A stretch of DNA of 43,141 bases from a virus: IMG/VR virus record IMGVR_UViG_3300032285_004327, positions 1 to 43,141 of that record; one strand, given 5' to 3'. Positions 33,293 through 40,634 of this stretch are shown here, in pieces. A program made the translations under genes and the position numbers. Each line of letters opens with the position of its first letter. Positions within the stretch are counted from its first letter, which is position 1. The notes beneath the pieces were generated by a model. It did no database searches. It was not told the DNA's origin and saw only the letters and a program-made list of their open reading frames with translations.

Positions 33293-33946
33293 TTAGAATT
33301 TCAAAGGTTTGTATTGTGTATCTTCTCCGTAGTCGTTAAAAGTTGTTTTAATTTCTGAAGGTGTAAAATCTTCCACTTCATCAGTTGTTAAAACATATTC
33401 ATTTTTTCCCGTTTTTTCAATATCTTCTTGTTTATCTACAAAAAAATCAGTTAGTTTTTGATTGAACGGTCCTGAATCTAAACTTCTTAATTCAAGTTTT
33501 TCTTGTGGAGTTTTTTCTCTGTATTTTTCAATTTTCGCTTCAATATCATTTAATTTAGTAAAAATACCTTCCATGTCGCTTAACTTACTTTCTAAAGCAG
33601 TTAATTGACTAAATAAGTTATTAAAATATTCGTCTTGTTTTGTTTCAATATTTTGTTGTGATTTTACTAAATCAGTAATTTCTAATTCCTCTGTTTCTGA
33701 AGACTCGCCTTTGTCGTCAAGTTTTTCAACGTCAGGGTCATTAGCAACATCAACAGGTTGTGGTGTAGTATCCGCAGCAGGAGCTCCAAGTCCTGCTTCA
33801 GGAGCTGGAGGAATATCACCTTCAGGAGCTGGAGGAATATCACCTTCAGGAGCTGGAGGAGTTAAAGTTGCATCTTGTTCAAGGATATAATTATTAATTT
33901 TGTTATATCTTTTTAATTCCTCAATAATTGTTTCAGAAATTGCCAT
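33293..33946 (-). CDS. Pro/Ala-repeat, coiled-coil protein of unknown function, 217 aa
   Basis: Residues 1-27 are helical. Residues ~29-56 are a tandem PPAPEGDI repeat (two full copies and a variant PPAPEAGL). Residues ~60-95 are acidic and disordered-looking (DVEKLDDKGESSETEE). Residues ~95-145 form a probable coiled coil (NIETKQDEYFNNLFSQLTAL, ESKLSDMEGIFTKLNDIEAK). The end is a mixed region (KQEDIEKTGKNEYVLTTDEV ... QYKPLKF). There is no enzyme motif. It lies between hub genes and gp32 and is translated 5 bases after the 74-residue gene. A structural or scaffold-like role is possible but unproven. Confidence 0.68.
   Translation of the reverse strand: MAISETIIEELKRYNKINNYILEQDATLTPPAPEGDIPPAPEGDIPPAPEAGLGAPAADTTPQPVDVANDPDVEKLDDKGESSETEELEITDLVKSQQNIETKQDEYFNNLFSQLTALESKLSDMEGIFTKLNDIEAKIEKYREKTPQEKLELRSLDSGPFNQKLTDFFVDKQEDIEKTGKNEYVLTTDEVEDFTPSEIKTTFNDYGEDTQYKPLKF
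33797..33860 (-). repeat. 24-bp tandem repeat encoding PPAPEGDI
   Basis: Two identical 24-bp units (33797-33820 and 33821-33844) and a partial third (33845-33860), in frame, with plus-strand unit ttcaggagctggagga plus aatatcacc. The identity of the copies suggests recent duplication. Confidence 0.92.
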
Positions 33947-33951
33947 TTTAA

Positions 33952-34176
33952 TTATCCGTTAAGTAGTTGTTTGAAACCTTGTTTTGTTTCAACGTTTATT
34001 TTTCTATTAGTATGAAGAGTATTGTCAACTCTTTCAATCAAACCATCTTTCATTCTGATAGTATAACAATCCCCAGTGTCTAAATCACAAACTTCTTTGA
34101 AACCATTACCTTTATCTGTTTCAGTTATTCTTGTGCTTTTTCCAAGATATCTGTCTAAAATTTCTTTAGTACTCAT
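33952..34176 (-). CDS. Small protein of unknown function, 74 aa
   Basis: Not recognised. The sequence (STKEILDRYLGKSTRITETD, VCDLDTGDCYTIRMKDGLIE) has a helical N-terminus and a small beta region with two cysteines seven residues apart. There is a 43-base leader with a TATTTATA box, so it may be the first gene of a unit with the 217-residue protein, from which it is separated by 5 bases. Confidence 0.62.
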   Translation of the reverse strand: MSTKEILDRYLGKSTRITETDKGNGFKEVCDLDTGDCYTIRMKDGLIERVDNTLHTNRKINVETKQGFKQLLNG

Positions 34177-34192
34177 ATTATTATTATTTTAT

Positions 34193-34200
34193 TATAAATA
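34193..34200 (-). promoter_or_regulatory. TATTTATA box before the 74-aa gene
   Basis: Coding-strand GAATATTTATAATAAA, 16 bases upstream of the ATG at 34176, in the spacer after the giant hub gene. Its distance to the start would suit a -10 element with a short leader. Confidence 0.4.
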
Positions 34201-34219
34201 TTCGGTAATAATGAAATTA

Positions 34220-37200
34220 TTAAGTAGTAGGAATAATACTTTGGTAAATATCAAATCCTTTTTTAATTTTACTTAACAATTTTTGATAATTTTCATTATT
34301 GGTTTGAACATAGTCATTGAAAATTGTTGGTGTGTTAGCCACTTTATTATAAGGGAAATATCCAATCCAAAATTGTGAAAACTCTGTAGCAAAAGTATCT
34401 TTGTCTGTAATATTATTTACAGTATTATTAATGTAGTCAGGATAAGCGGCAATCATGAAATCATATAAACTTCTTTCTCTATCAAAAACAGCATATGACT
34501 GAGTATATTGTGACGTATTAGTTAAACACATAAAATTAGTCTCAAAATAATTTTTGAGTTCACCTGGGTAATCATAATTTAACGTCACTCCCGCAATATT
34601 ATTACCAAAAAACTGTAAACGATTTGTAGTATCATCAATTGATAATCCTGATTCAATCCAACAACTTATAAAAATACAAAGTCGAACTTTATCTGTTGTT
34701 GGTAAAACTTTGATTGCCGAAACAATAACATCAGCCCCTTCATTTTTACTAAGACCAGAGTATTTCACATAATTAGAATATGCTTCATCTTTGTCACAAT
34801 TTGGAGTAAGTGAATTTATTTTATTACCAATAATAGAATTAGTAATACTATTTTTTATTTGTACAGAATTATTTGGAATACCCGTAGTTGAGTTACCTTG
34901 ATTTTTAAATGTACTACTTAAACTAGTTAATAATTGTTGTTTAATTGTTTGAAATAACGTATCAACTTTTGGTAATGTTGCAACTGCCTGTCTTGTACCT
35001 GTAAATGATGTAGAAAAATCATCTAATCCAATACTATGATTTACCTCAGTTATAAAATAAGAACCCGCAAATAATGGTATATTTCTTAAAACAAAATACA
35101 TTGACGGTTGAATCATCACATTACCCAATGTTTCAACTGACGCAGCATAACTTCTTGTTTTGTAAATATTATATAAACTAACACTTTGTGTTGATGTTTT
35201 AACACCTGAACTTGATTGTGCCAAATTATACTCCGCCATCAAAGATTCACTGGTTGCTTTACCTAAATCTTGACTTACGTTTATTTTTTTAAACACCCCT
35301 TGGTTTTGTAACTCAAAATCAACCGCAAATCCTACTATTCTATTTTCTAAAGAAAAGTTTCTTTTTTGCGATGCATCAACACCTACAGAATTTTCTGCAC
35401 ATATTGTGATATCTAAACCATCATCTTTATATCCATTAAGTTTGGATTTATTGTCTGTTTGTTGTGAGGGTTTATCAACATAGATATTTAACATTTTAGG
35501 TTTTGAGCTTTGGTAATCAACAGTATCAAATGTTCCAAACAAGTTATTTGCGAACTCATTTGGTCCTGTATTTTTTGAAGTTGTGTCATCACCTGTTGGG
35601 GTTTGTCTTCCGTAAAAATTAATATATGACGGCATTAAAAAACTAACAAAATTATGGTCTTTAATTATTGAACCAACAACTGTGAAAACATTTGACTTAA
35701 CATTAGCACCTTTTAAATAAGAATTAACTTTTGTGATATCAACAAATATATCACCAACATTTCTATTTGCCCTATCGATAAATAAATAATCTTTAAATAA
35801 CGGAGCATCTGAATTTTCACTAACATTTGTGTAATCATTTCCAGCAATCCATTTATCATTAATTGCTTTAAACATGTCGTATAATTCCACTTTACTTTGG
35901 AACCCGTCAATTATTGAATCAATTTTATCAGTATTTCTATCAGTACCACCTAATTTTTTTTGTAAAGATGTAATAAAATTTGTAAAAGTTTCACCTGATA
36001 AATTATTTGTACGACTTAAATAAGTGTCTAATTTATTTTTAAAAACGTCAATATTACCTGAACCACCTAAAATTGATGTTGTTCCATACATCTTAATTAA
36101 ATTTCTAAATAATTTAATATTATCAACTGTAAAACCTATATTAAAAACTCTGAAAAAATTAGTCAAATAATTTTCAGAGGCATTGTAGTTTAACCCATCA
36201 ATTGTTGAAAATCCAACATAAAGTTCCATAGCTTTCCACTCATTCGGATACGCATCTTTCGATTCACTATAGGTTATACCAAAATTAGTCGGTACTGAAT
36301 TAGGTGTTGTTGAATAAAGCTGAATGTTATATCGATTAACTATTGATGGTGATGGGTTTGATGAAAGTATATTAAACAAATTTTTATCAAATCCTGTCGG
36401 ATTTCCTCGTTTAATTAGTACGTCATATTGTAATGAATTTGTTATTGTTGTACTAACATCATAACTTTGTGAAGTAGAAATACTTTTAACAATTTCGTTA
36501 TAGTCAGCCCCAGAAAAAATAATATTTTCAGATTTTTCATTATAAAATGTTATTTTTTTAAAAATAGATTCAAATGAATACACACTTGAACTTCCTTTAC
36601 TTGCAAATTTTAAAAACTCTATTTCAAAATTATTTAGTTCTTCAGTATCAAAAACAGAAAATATTTCTTCGATATTAGAATATTTAACATCAATAGTCAA
36701 GTTATTAAATAATTCAAAACTTACCTGTTCTTTTTTATCAGAATAAACTTTTTTAAGGTATTCATTGTAACTAGGTTTTCTAATTGGTATTGTATTAAAA
36801 TACCCATAGTTAGGGGCTCCCCAAAATAATCTTACCGACCCATTGTGAATACTTGGATTGTTTGATAATGATATAATATTACTATTATTGGCAAAACATT
36901 CTTTTTGAATTTGATTAGTTGTCGTACCAAAAGAAGGACATATTGTATAAGCTTCTTCGCCTTGTGAATTACTGACTTTAATTAAAACTGTCCAAGTTAT
37001 TAAATTAATATTTGTTGATTGTATATTTGACTGATTTGTGTTAAATACAATAATTTTCTTTTCATTTAAAGCTTTCTGTAAGGCATTTTGTATATCTAAA
37101 GAATTAGTAACTGAGTTTGGATTATACAAATAGGAACCATTATGTAATAAATAAAAATCATTGATTAATTTTGGATAAAATCCAATATGATAATTTATTG

Positions 37201-40200
37201 ATGACGTTTGAGTATTTTCTATTGTGATAGATGTTGTATTAAATGTTTCAGAAGATAAAACATATGTTGTAGACGCCAAACCATTGATTGGGTCAAAATT
37301 ATTTAAATAATCAAAATCTGTCCATATTGATTCGATATAATCTGAATCGTTATTTACATAATTTTTATATCTATTCCAATTTGACCCTATTTTTAAAATC
37401 CAAAAATATGGTAACTTATGAACCGCACCAAATTTCTTTAATCCCGAAAATATAAAATCAGAATATGTATTTAAATTATTTTCAAATGACAAATATCTTT
37501 CTTTTAATGTCGATAACGGTAAACTATTCAAAAACAAAAAAGAAGCTTCTTTATATGGTGATGATTCACCATTTGAATAATCATCAATACCTTTTTGTAT
37601 TGCATTAATAAAATATGGTGTATTTAAAATTGACGTTGTTTGTTTATTTGTAAATGCGGAGTCAGTATAATTCAAATAACCTTCTGTCGGTACAAATTCT
37701 GTAGATTTTCTATTTTTATAAAAACTTTCTAAATCAACAGGTAACGATATTTCATTATTCTTCCAATTATAATCTGTATATGGTCGTAGTTTGGTTTTAT
37801 TACCATTGGTCCCTACAACTGAAGACTCATCAAAATTTGTAATTTTTTTAAAGTATTTGTTATAATAAATTGAAAGTTGTGTTGAATTAATGTTTTTAAA
37901 TTTTGAATTATCTTGCCCTGCCGCTAAATTTTTGTAACACCAATTTGAATCGGTATATGGATATGTATCAGTAAAACTAATGTCATTATGAACATTAGAA
38001 TTCAAATAATTTTCCATATTTTTTTCTTTATCATTCGTTATTTGAACAACAGGTAAATCTTCAAATAAAATTTTATTTGGGGACACATTCACATCTTTAT
38101 TCAAATAATCAGTAACAAAGTAACCCTGTGAATATATCGAGTAATCTTGTTGTAAATTAACAAGTTCGGAAAAAAAAGAATCTTTAGTAAAATTTGAATT
38201 TTTGAAAATAAAATTCAATCTTGGTGAATTTTCTTTATTACCTGAATTTAATCCATTATACGCATTTAAACTTTCAGTTTCCGATAAAAAATTTAATATG
38301 TTTTGATTAGTATCATTTGTATTATTTTTTTGAAATCCGTTATACTGAGTTATGGTTTGAATTCTTTCCCAAACTTCATATAAAAATTTACTTTCGGTTA
38401 AATTACTATACGGTTGATTACTTGGTAAAGTTTCAAATCCCGAAATTAAAATTCTATTAATACCTTCATTAGTTGGAATTGGTGCAATAGGAGGAACTTC
38501 TCTTTGTAAATAACCTTTTAAAAATTCTTCAACAAATTCAACTTCAGGCCAAATAGTATAATTATTTCCTTTAGTTATTGATATAACTGAATTGTCACCT
38601 GGATACTGTATTTCAAATTTTACTTGACCATCAATATTTTTTTCAACAACAAATTGTGGCCAAGGATAAACAGGTGATAACTGTGAAGCTGAATCATTTT
38701 TAGTTACTAATTTTTTTATTTCACTGTTTCTAACGTCAAATGCTTTTTTATGAACATCTTGCATTAATCTTAAAAACGCTTCAGCAGAAGCCATGATAAC
38801 CGCAATAATATTTCTTAGTGTTGGGGCAAACCCTAAACCACTTGTTGTTTGTATAAAACTTGATAATTCTTTAGTAAGTTTATCCTCTATTAATGATTTT
38901 TTATCATTTAGTATTTTGTCTAACTCATATGTTAAATCTAAAAATCTACTTGGTCCATCAAACTGAAATAAAAATCCAATCTCACTTTCATTAAAAAGAT
39001 TTTTTAAATTATTAACTTCATCAACAATTGATGTTACCTGTTGTTGATTTACTGTTTGTACATTATTTCTTTGTTTATATGTTTCAACATAATCAATATT
39101 AGTATCATCCGTTTTTACATTTTCAATACCTATTGGATTTTCAATTTTATATTCACCCGAACCAAAAGTTGTATTGTTTTTTAAATTTGTATTATTTTGT
39201 GTGATAATTGATTGTAATTTAGAATATTGTGAATCAATATCTTTAATTACAACAGTATTTAATTTTTGGAAATTTGATAATTTATAAGTGTAGATTTTAT
39301 ACCTTACATTATTAATTGGATTTGAAATAAAAAAATTTGTAGGGTCTAAATTTGAGTTGAACCACGAACTAGTAAAATTATATATTTCACCACGATATTG
39401 TGATAAATCTTTTGAATACGTATCAATATCATTTAAAGGAGTTAAATTTGACTGTCCAAATTTTGCTAAATTGTAATTAATGAAATTATCTAATTTTGTA
39501 GATAATTGTTGTACAGTTAATTCTGGAAAATCTTCAGGAATTAATTTTAAGTTTTTATAATCTTTATAAACCTCTTGTATTTTTTGATACCCAATTTGTG
39601 TTATTTGTTGTGTGTTAGTTTGTGTTTGATTTCCCGTGTTTTCACCTTGTGGTACATTAGTTCTTTTAAGATACATTTGAGGAACTGCAAAAAGTTCCGC
39701 CATAGTAATATCAGTTAAAACATTAAACTTATATCCAATCATTGTTAAAGTAATATCAAAATTACCTGTAGATGAATTAAATGAAGATGTGAATTTTTGT
39801 AAAATTAATGGGTATCTAACCGCCTTACCATAGTAACCTTTAATTGTTAAATAAAACGTTGGGTATGGTAAATTAAAAAATGCAGAATATGGTGAATTTT
39901 CACCACTTTCAAATAGAGCTCTACCTTTAACATCTTCTAAGTTTACTGTAATAGTTGGAATATAACTTAATCCTACTCGATATGAAATTCCTTTCATCCC
40001 AAGAAGCTGACTCCCAATTTGATTTTGATTAGCCGTTCTATCTTGTATCCCTGTCCATTCAGTAGTTAAAACTCCTGCACCTGTAGGATTTAAAAAATTC
40101 ATACTTGCTAATGATACTGTAGTCACAGTTGTTTTGTCTGCACCTGAAATTAGTCGACTTCTTGGCTCAAGGTCACATTCTAAATTAGCATAGTAAATTA

Positions 40201-40321
40201 AATTTTCTTGTTTAATATTTCTATCTTCAGCATTACCATATTCGTTAGTTACCTTATTAGGGTTAATAACAAAAATATTATCACAAGTACTTGGAAAAAC
40301 GTATATATTCTCACTGGCCAT
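34220..40321 (-). CDS. Giant baseplate hub-like protein with C-terminal lysozyme-like domain, 2033 aa
   Basis: The largest protein in the window. Residues ~50-235 form a beta-rich domain (YPTFYLTIKGYYGKAVRYPL, then FNSSTGNFDITLTMIGYKFN) of the kind found in tail-hub proteins. The long middle is Asn/Ser/Tyr-rich and not recognised. Near residues 1685-1785, the pattern PSMYFVLRNIPLFAGSYFIT-EVNHSIG ... FSTSFTGTR resembles the final beta domain of gp27/late-control-D hubs. The last ~200 residues look like a lysozyme/glucosaminidase fold: CWIESGLS places a candidate catalytic glutamate at E1890, with FFGNNIAGV and RSLYDFMIAAYPDYIN further on. Inference: a hub fused to a wall-degrading domain for cell penetration. 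Its ATG overlaps the end of the gp53-like gene by 11 bases. Confidence 0.68.
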   Translation of the reverse strand: MASENIYVFPSTCDNIFVINPNKVTNEYGNAEDRNIKQENLIYYANLECDLEPRSRLISGADKTTVTTVSLASMNFLNPTGAGVLTTEWTGIQDRTANQNQIGSQLLGMKGISYRVGLSYIPTITVNLEDVKGRALFESGENSPYSAFFNLPYPTFYLTIKGYYGKAVRYPLILQKFTSSFNSSTGNFDITLTMIGYKFNVLTDITMAELFAVPQMYLKRTNVPQGENTGNQTQTNTQQITQIGYQKIQEVYKDYKNLKLIPEDFPELTVQQLSTKLDNFINYNLAKFGQSNLTPLNDIDTYSKDLSQYRGEIYNFTSSWFNSNLDPTNFFISNPINNVRYKIYTYKLSNFQKLNTVVIKDIDSQYSKLQSIITQNNTNLKNNTTFGSGEYKIENPIGIENVKTDDTNIDYVETYKQRNNVQTVNQQQVTSIVDEVNNLKNLFNESEIGFLFQFDGPSRFLDLTYELDKILNDKKSLIEDKLTKELSSFIQTTSGLGFAPTLRNIIAVIMASAEAFLRLMQDVHKKAFDVRNSEIKKLVTKNDSASQLSPVYPWPQFVVEKNIDGQVKFEIQYPGDNSVISITKGNNYTIWPEVEFVEEFLKGYLQREVPPIAPIPTNEGINRILISGFETLPSNQPYSNLTESKFLYEVWERIQTITQYNGFQKNNTNDTNQNILNFLSETESLNAYNGLNSGNKENSPRLNFIFKNSNFTKDSFFSELVNLQQDYSIYSQGYFVTDYLNKDVNVSPNKILFEDLPVVQITNDKEKNMENYLNSNVHNDISFTDTYPYTDSNWCYKNLAAGQDNSKFKNINSTQLSIYYNKYFKKITNFDESSVVGTNGNKTKLRPYTDYNWKNNEISLPVDLESFYKNRKSTEFVPTEGYLNYTDSAFTNKQTTSILNTPYFINAIQKGIDDYSNGESSPYKEASFLFLNSLPLSTLKERYLSFENNLNTYSDFIFSGLKKFGAVHKLPYFWILKIGSNWNRYKNYVNNDSDYIESIWTDFDYLNNFDPINGLASTTYVLSSETFNTTSITIENTQTSSINYHIGFYPKLINDFYLLHNGSYLYNPNSVTNSLDIQNALQKALNEKKIIVFNTNQSNIQSTNINLITWTVLIKVSNSQGEEAYTICPSFGTTTNQIQKECFANNSNIISLSNNPSIHNGSVRLFWGAPNYGYFNTIPIRKPSYNEYLKKVYSDKKEQVSFELFNNLTIDVKYSNIEEIFSVFDTEELNNFEIEFLKFASKGSSSVYSFESIFKKITFYNEKSENIIFSGADYNEIVKSISTSQSYDVSTTITNSLQYDVLIKRGNPTGFDKNLFNILSSNPSPSIVNRYNIQLYSTTPNSVPTNFGITYSESKDAYPNEWKAMELYVGFSTIDGLNYNASENYLTNFFRVFNIGFTVDNIKLFRNLIKMYGTTSILGGSGNIDVFKNKLDTYLSRTNNLSGETFTNFITSLQKKLGGTDRNTDKIDSIIDGFQSKVELYDMFKAINDKWIAGNDYTNVSENSDAPLFKDYLFIDRANRNVGDIFVDITKVNSYLKGANVKSNVFTVVGSIIKDHNFVSFLMPSYINFYGRQTPTGDDTTSKNTGPNEFANNLFGTFDTVDYQSSKPKMLNIYVDKPSQQTDNKSKLNGYKDDGLDITICAENSVGVDASQKRNFSLENRIVGFAVDFELQNQGVFKKINVSQDLGKATSESLMAEYNLAQSSSGVKTSTQSVSLYNIYKTRSYAASVETLGNVMIQPSMYFVLRNIPLFAGSYFITEVNHSIGLDDFSTSFTGTRQAVATLPKVDTLFQTIKQQLLTSLSSTFKNQGNSTTGIPNNSVQIKNSITNSIIGNKINSLTPNCDKDEAYSNYVKYSGLSKNEGADVIVSAIKVLPTTDKVRLCIFISCWIESGLSIDDTTNRLQFFGNNIAGVTLNYDYPGELKNYFETNFMCLTNTSQYTQSYAVFDRERSLYDFMIAAYPDYINNTVNNITDKDTFATEFSQFWIGYFPYNKVANTPTIFNDYVQTNNENYQKLLSKIKKGFDIYQSIIPTT

Positions 40322-40634
40322 AATAATAGAAATATTCTTTTACTGCTGTTTTATAATCTAACAAAGAACTCAATAAAGGGAATGGTATATTCAATACGGC
40401 ATTATCGGGAATATTTAATTCAGAACCACTATATTGTGGATTTGATTGTAATATTAACCAACCATAAAATGGTGAGTTATAATATAACTGAGAAACTTTA
40501 TCTAATCTAGACACACCCAATTTATAGATGTATTTCTTATCAGTAGTTTTTAATGGAATATTAACAAAAGGAATGTATGTAGTTGTTCCATCAACAGTAA
40601 AATTTTGGTATCTATTGTAATATTCGTTTGCCAT
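40311..40634 (-). CDS. gp53 / LysM-like baseplate protein
   Basis: A 107-residue protein. The pattern SRLDKVSQLYYNSPFYGWLI-LQSNPQ ... LNIPDNAVLNIPFPL follows the LysM-like fold shared by P2 gpX and T4 gp53 (x-x-D-x-x-x-x-x-Y-x-x-x-x-x-W-x-I-x-x-x-N-P, then I-P). The N-terminus YYNRYQNFTVDGTTTYIPFV is not recognised. Known of the family: gp53 locks adjacent wedges together when the baseplate assembles around the hub. Here it is coupled to the upstream gene by a TAATG overlap and to the hub gene by an 11-base overlap. T4 gp53 is longer (about 196 residues), so this could equally be a gpX-like hub adaptor. Confidence 0.58.
   Translation of the reverse strand: MANEYYNRYQNFTVDGTTTYIPFVNIPLKTTDKKYIYKLGVSRLDKVSQLYYNSPFYGWLILQSNPQYSGSELNIPDNAVLNIPFPLLSSLLDYKTAVKEYFYYYGQ

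Noticed and set aside
563-34200. T4 late promoters (TATAAATA) reading to the right at 563, 2840, 12460 and 34193
   Set aside because: They match the T4 consensus on the plus strand, but no plus-strand gene follows any of them. The box more plausibly serves the minus-strand genes whose leaders contain it.
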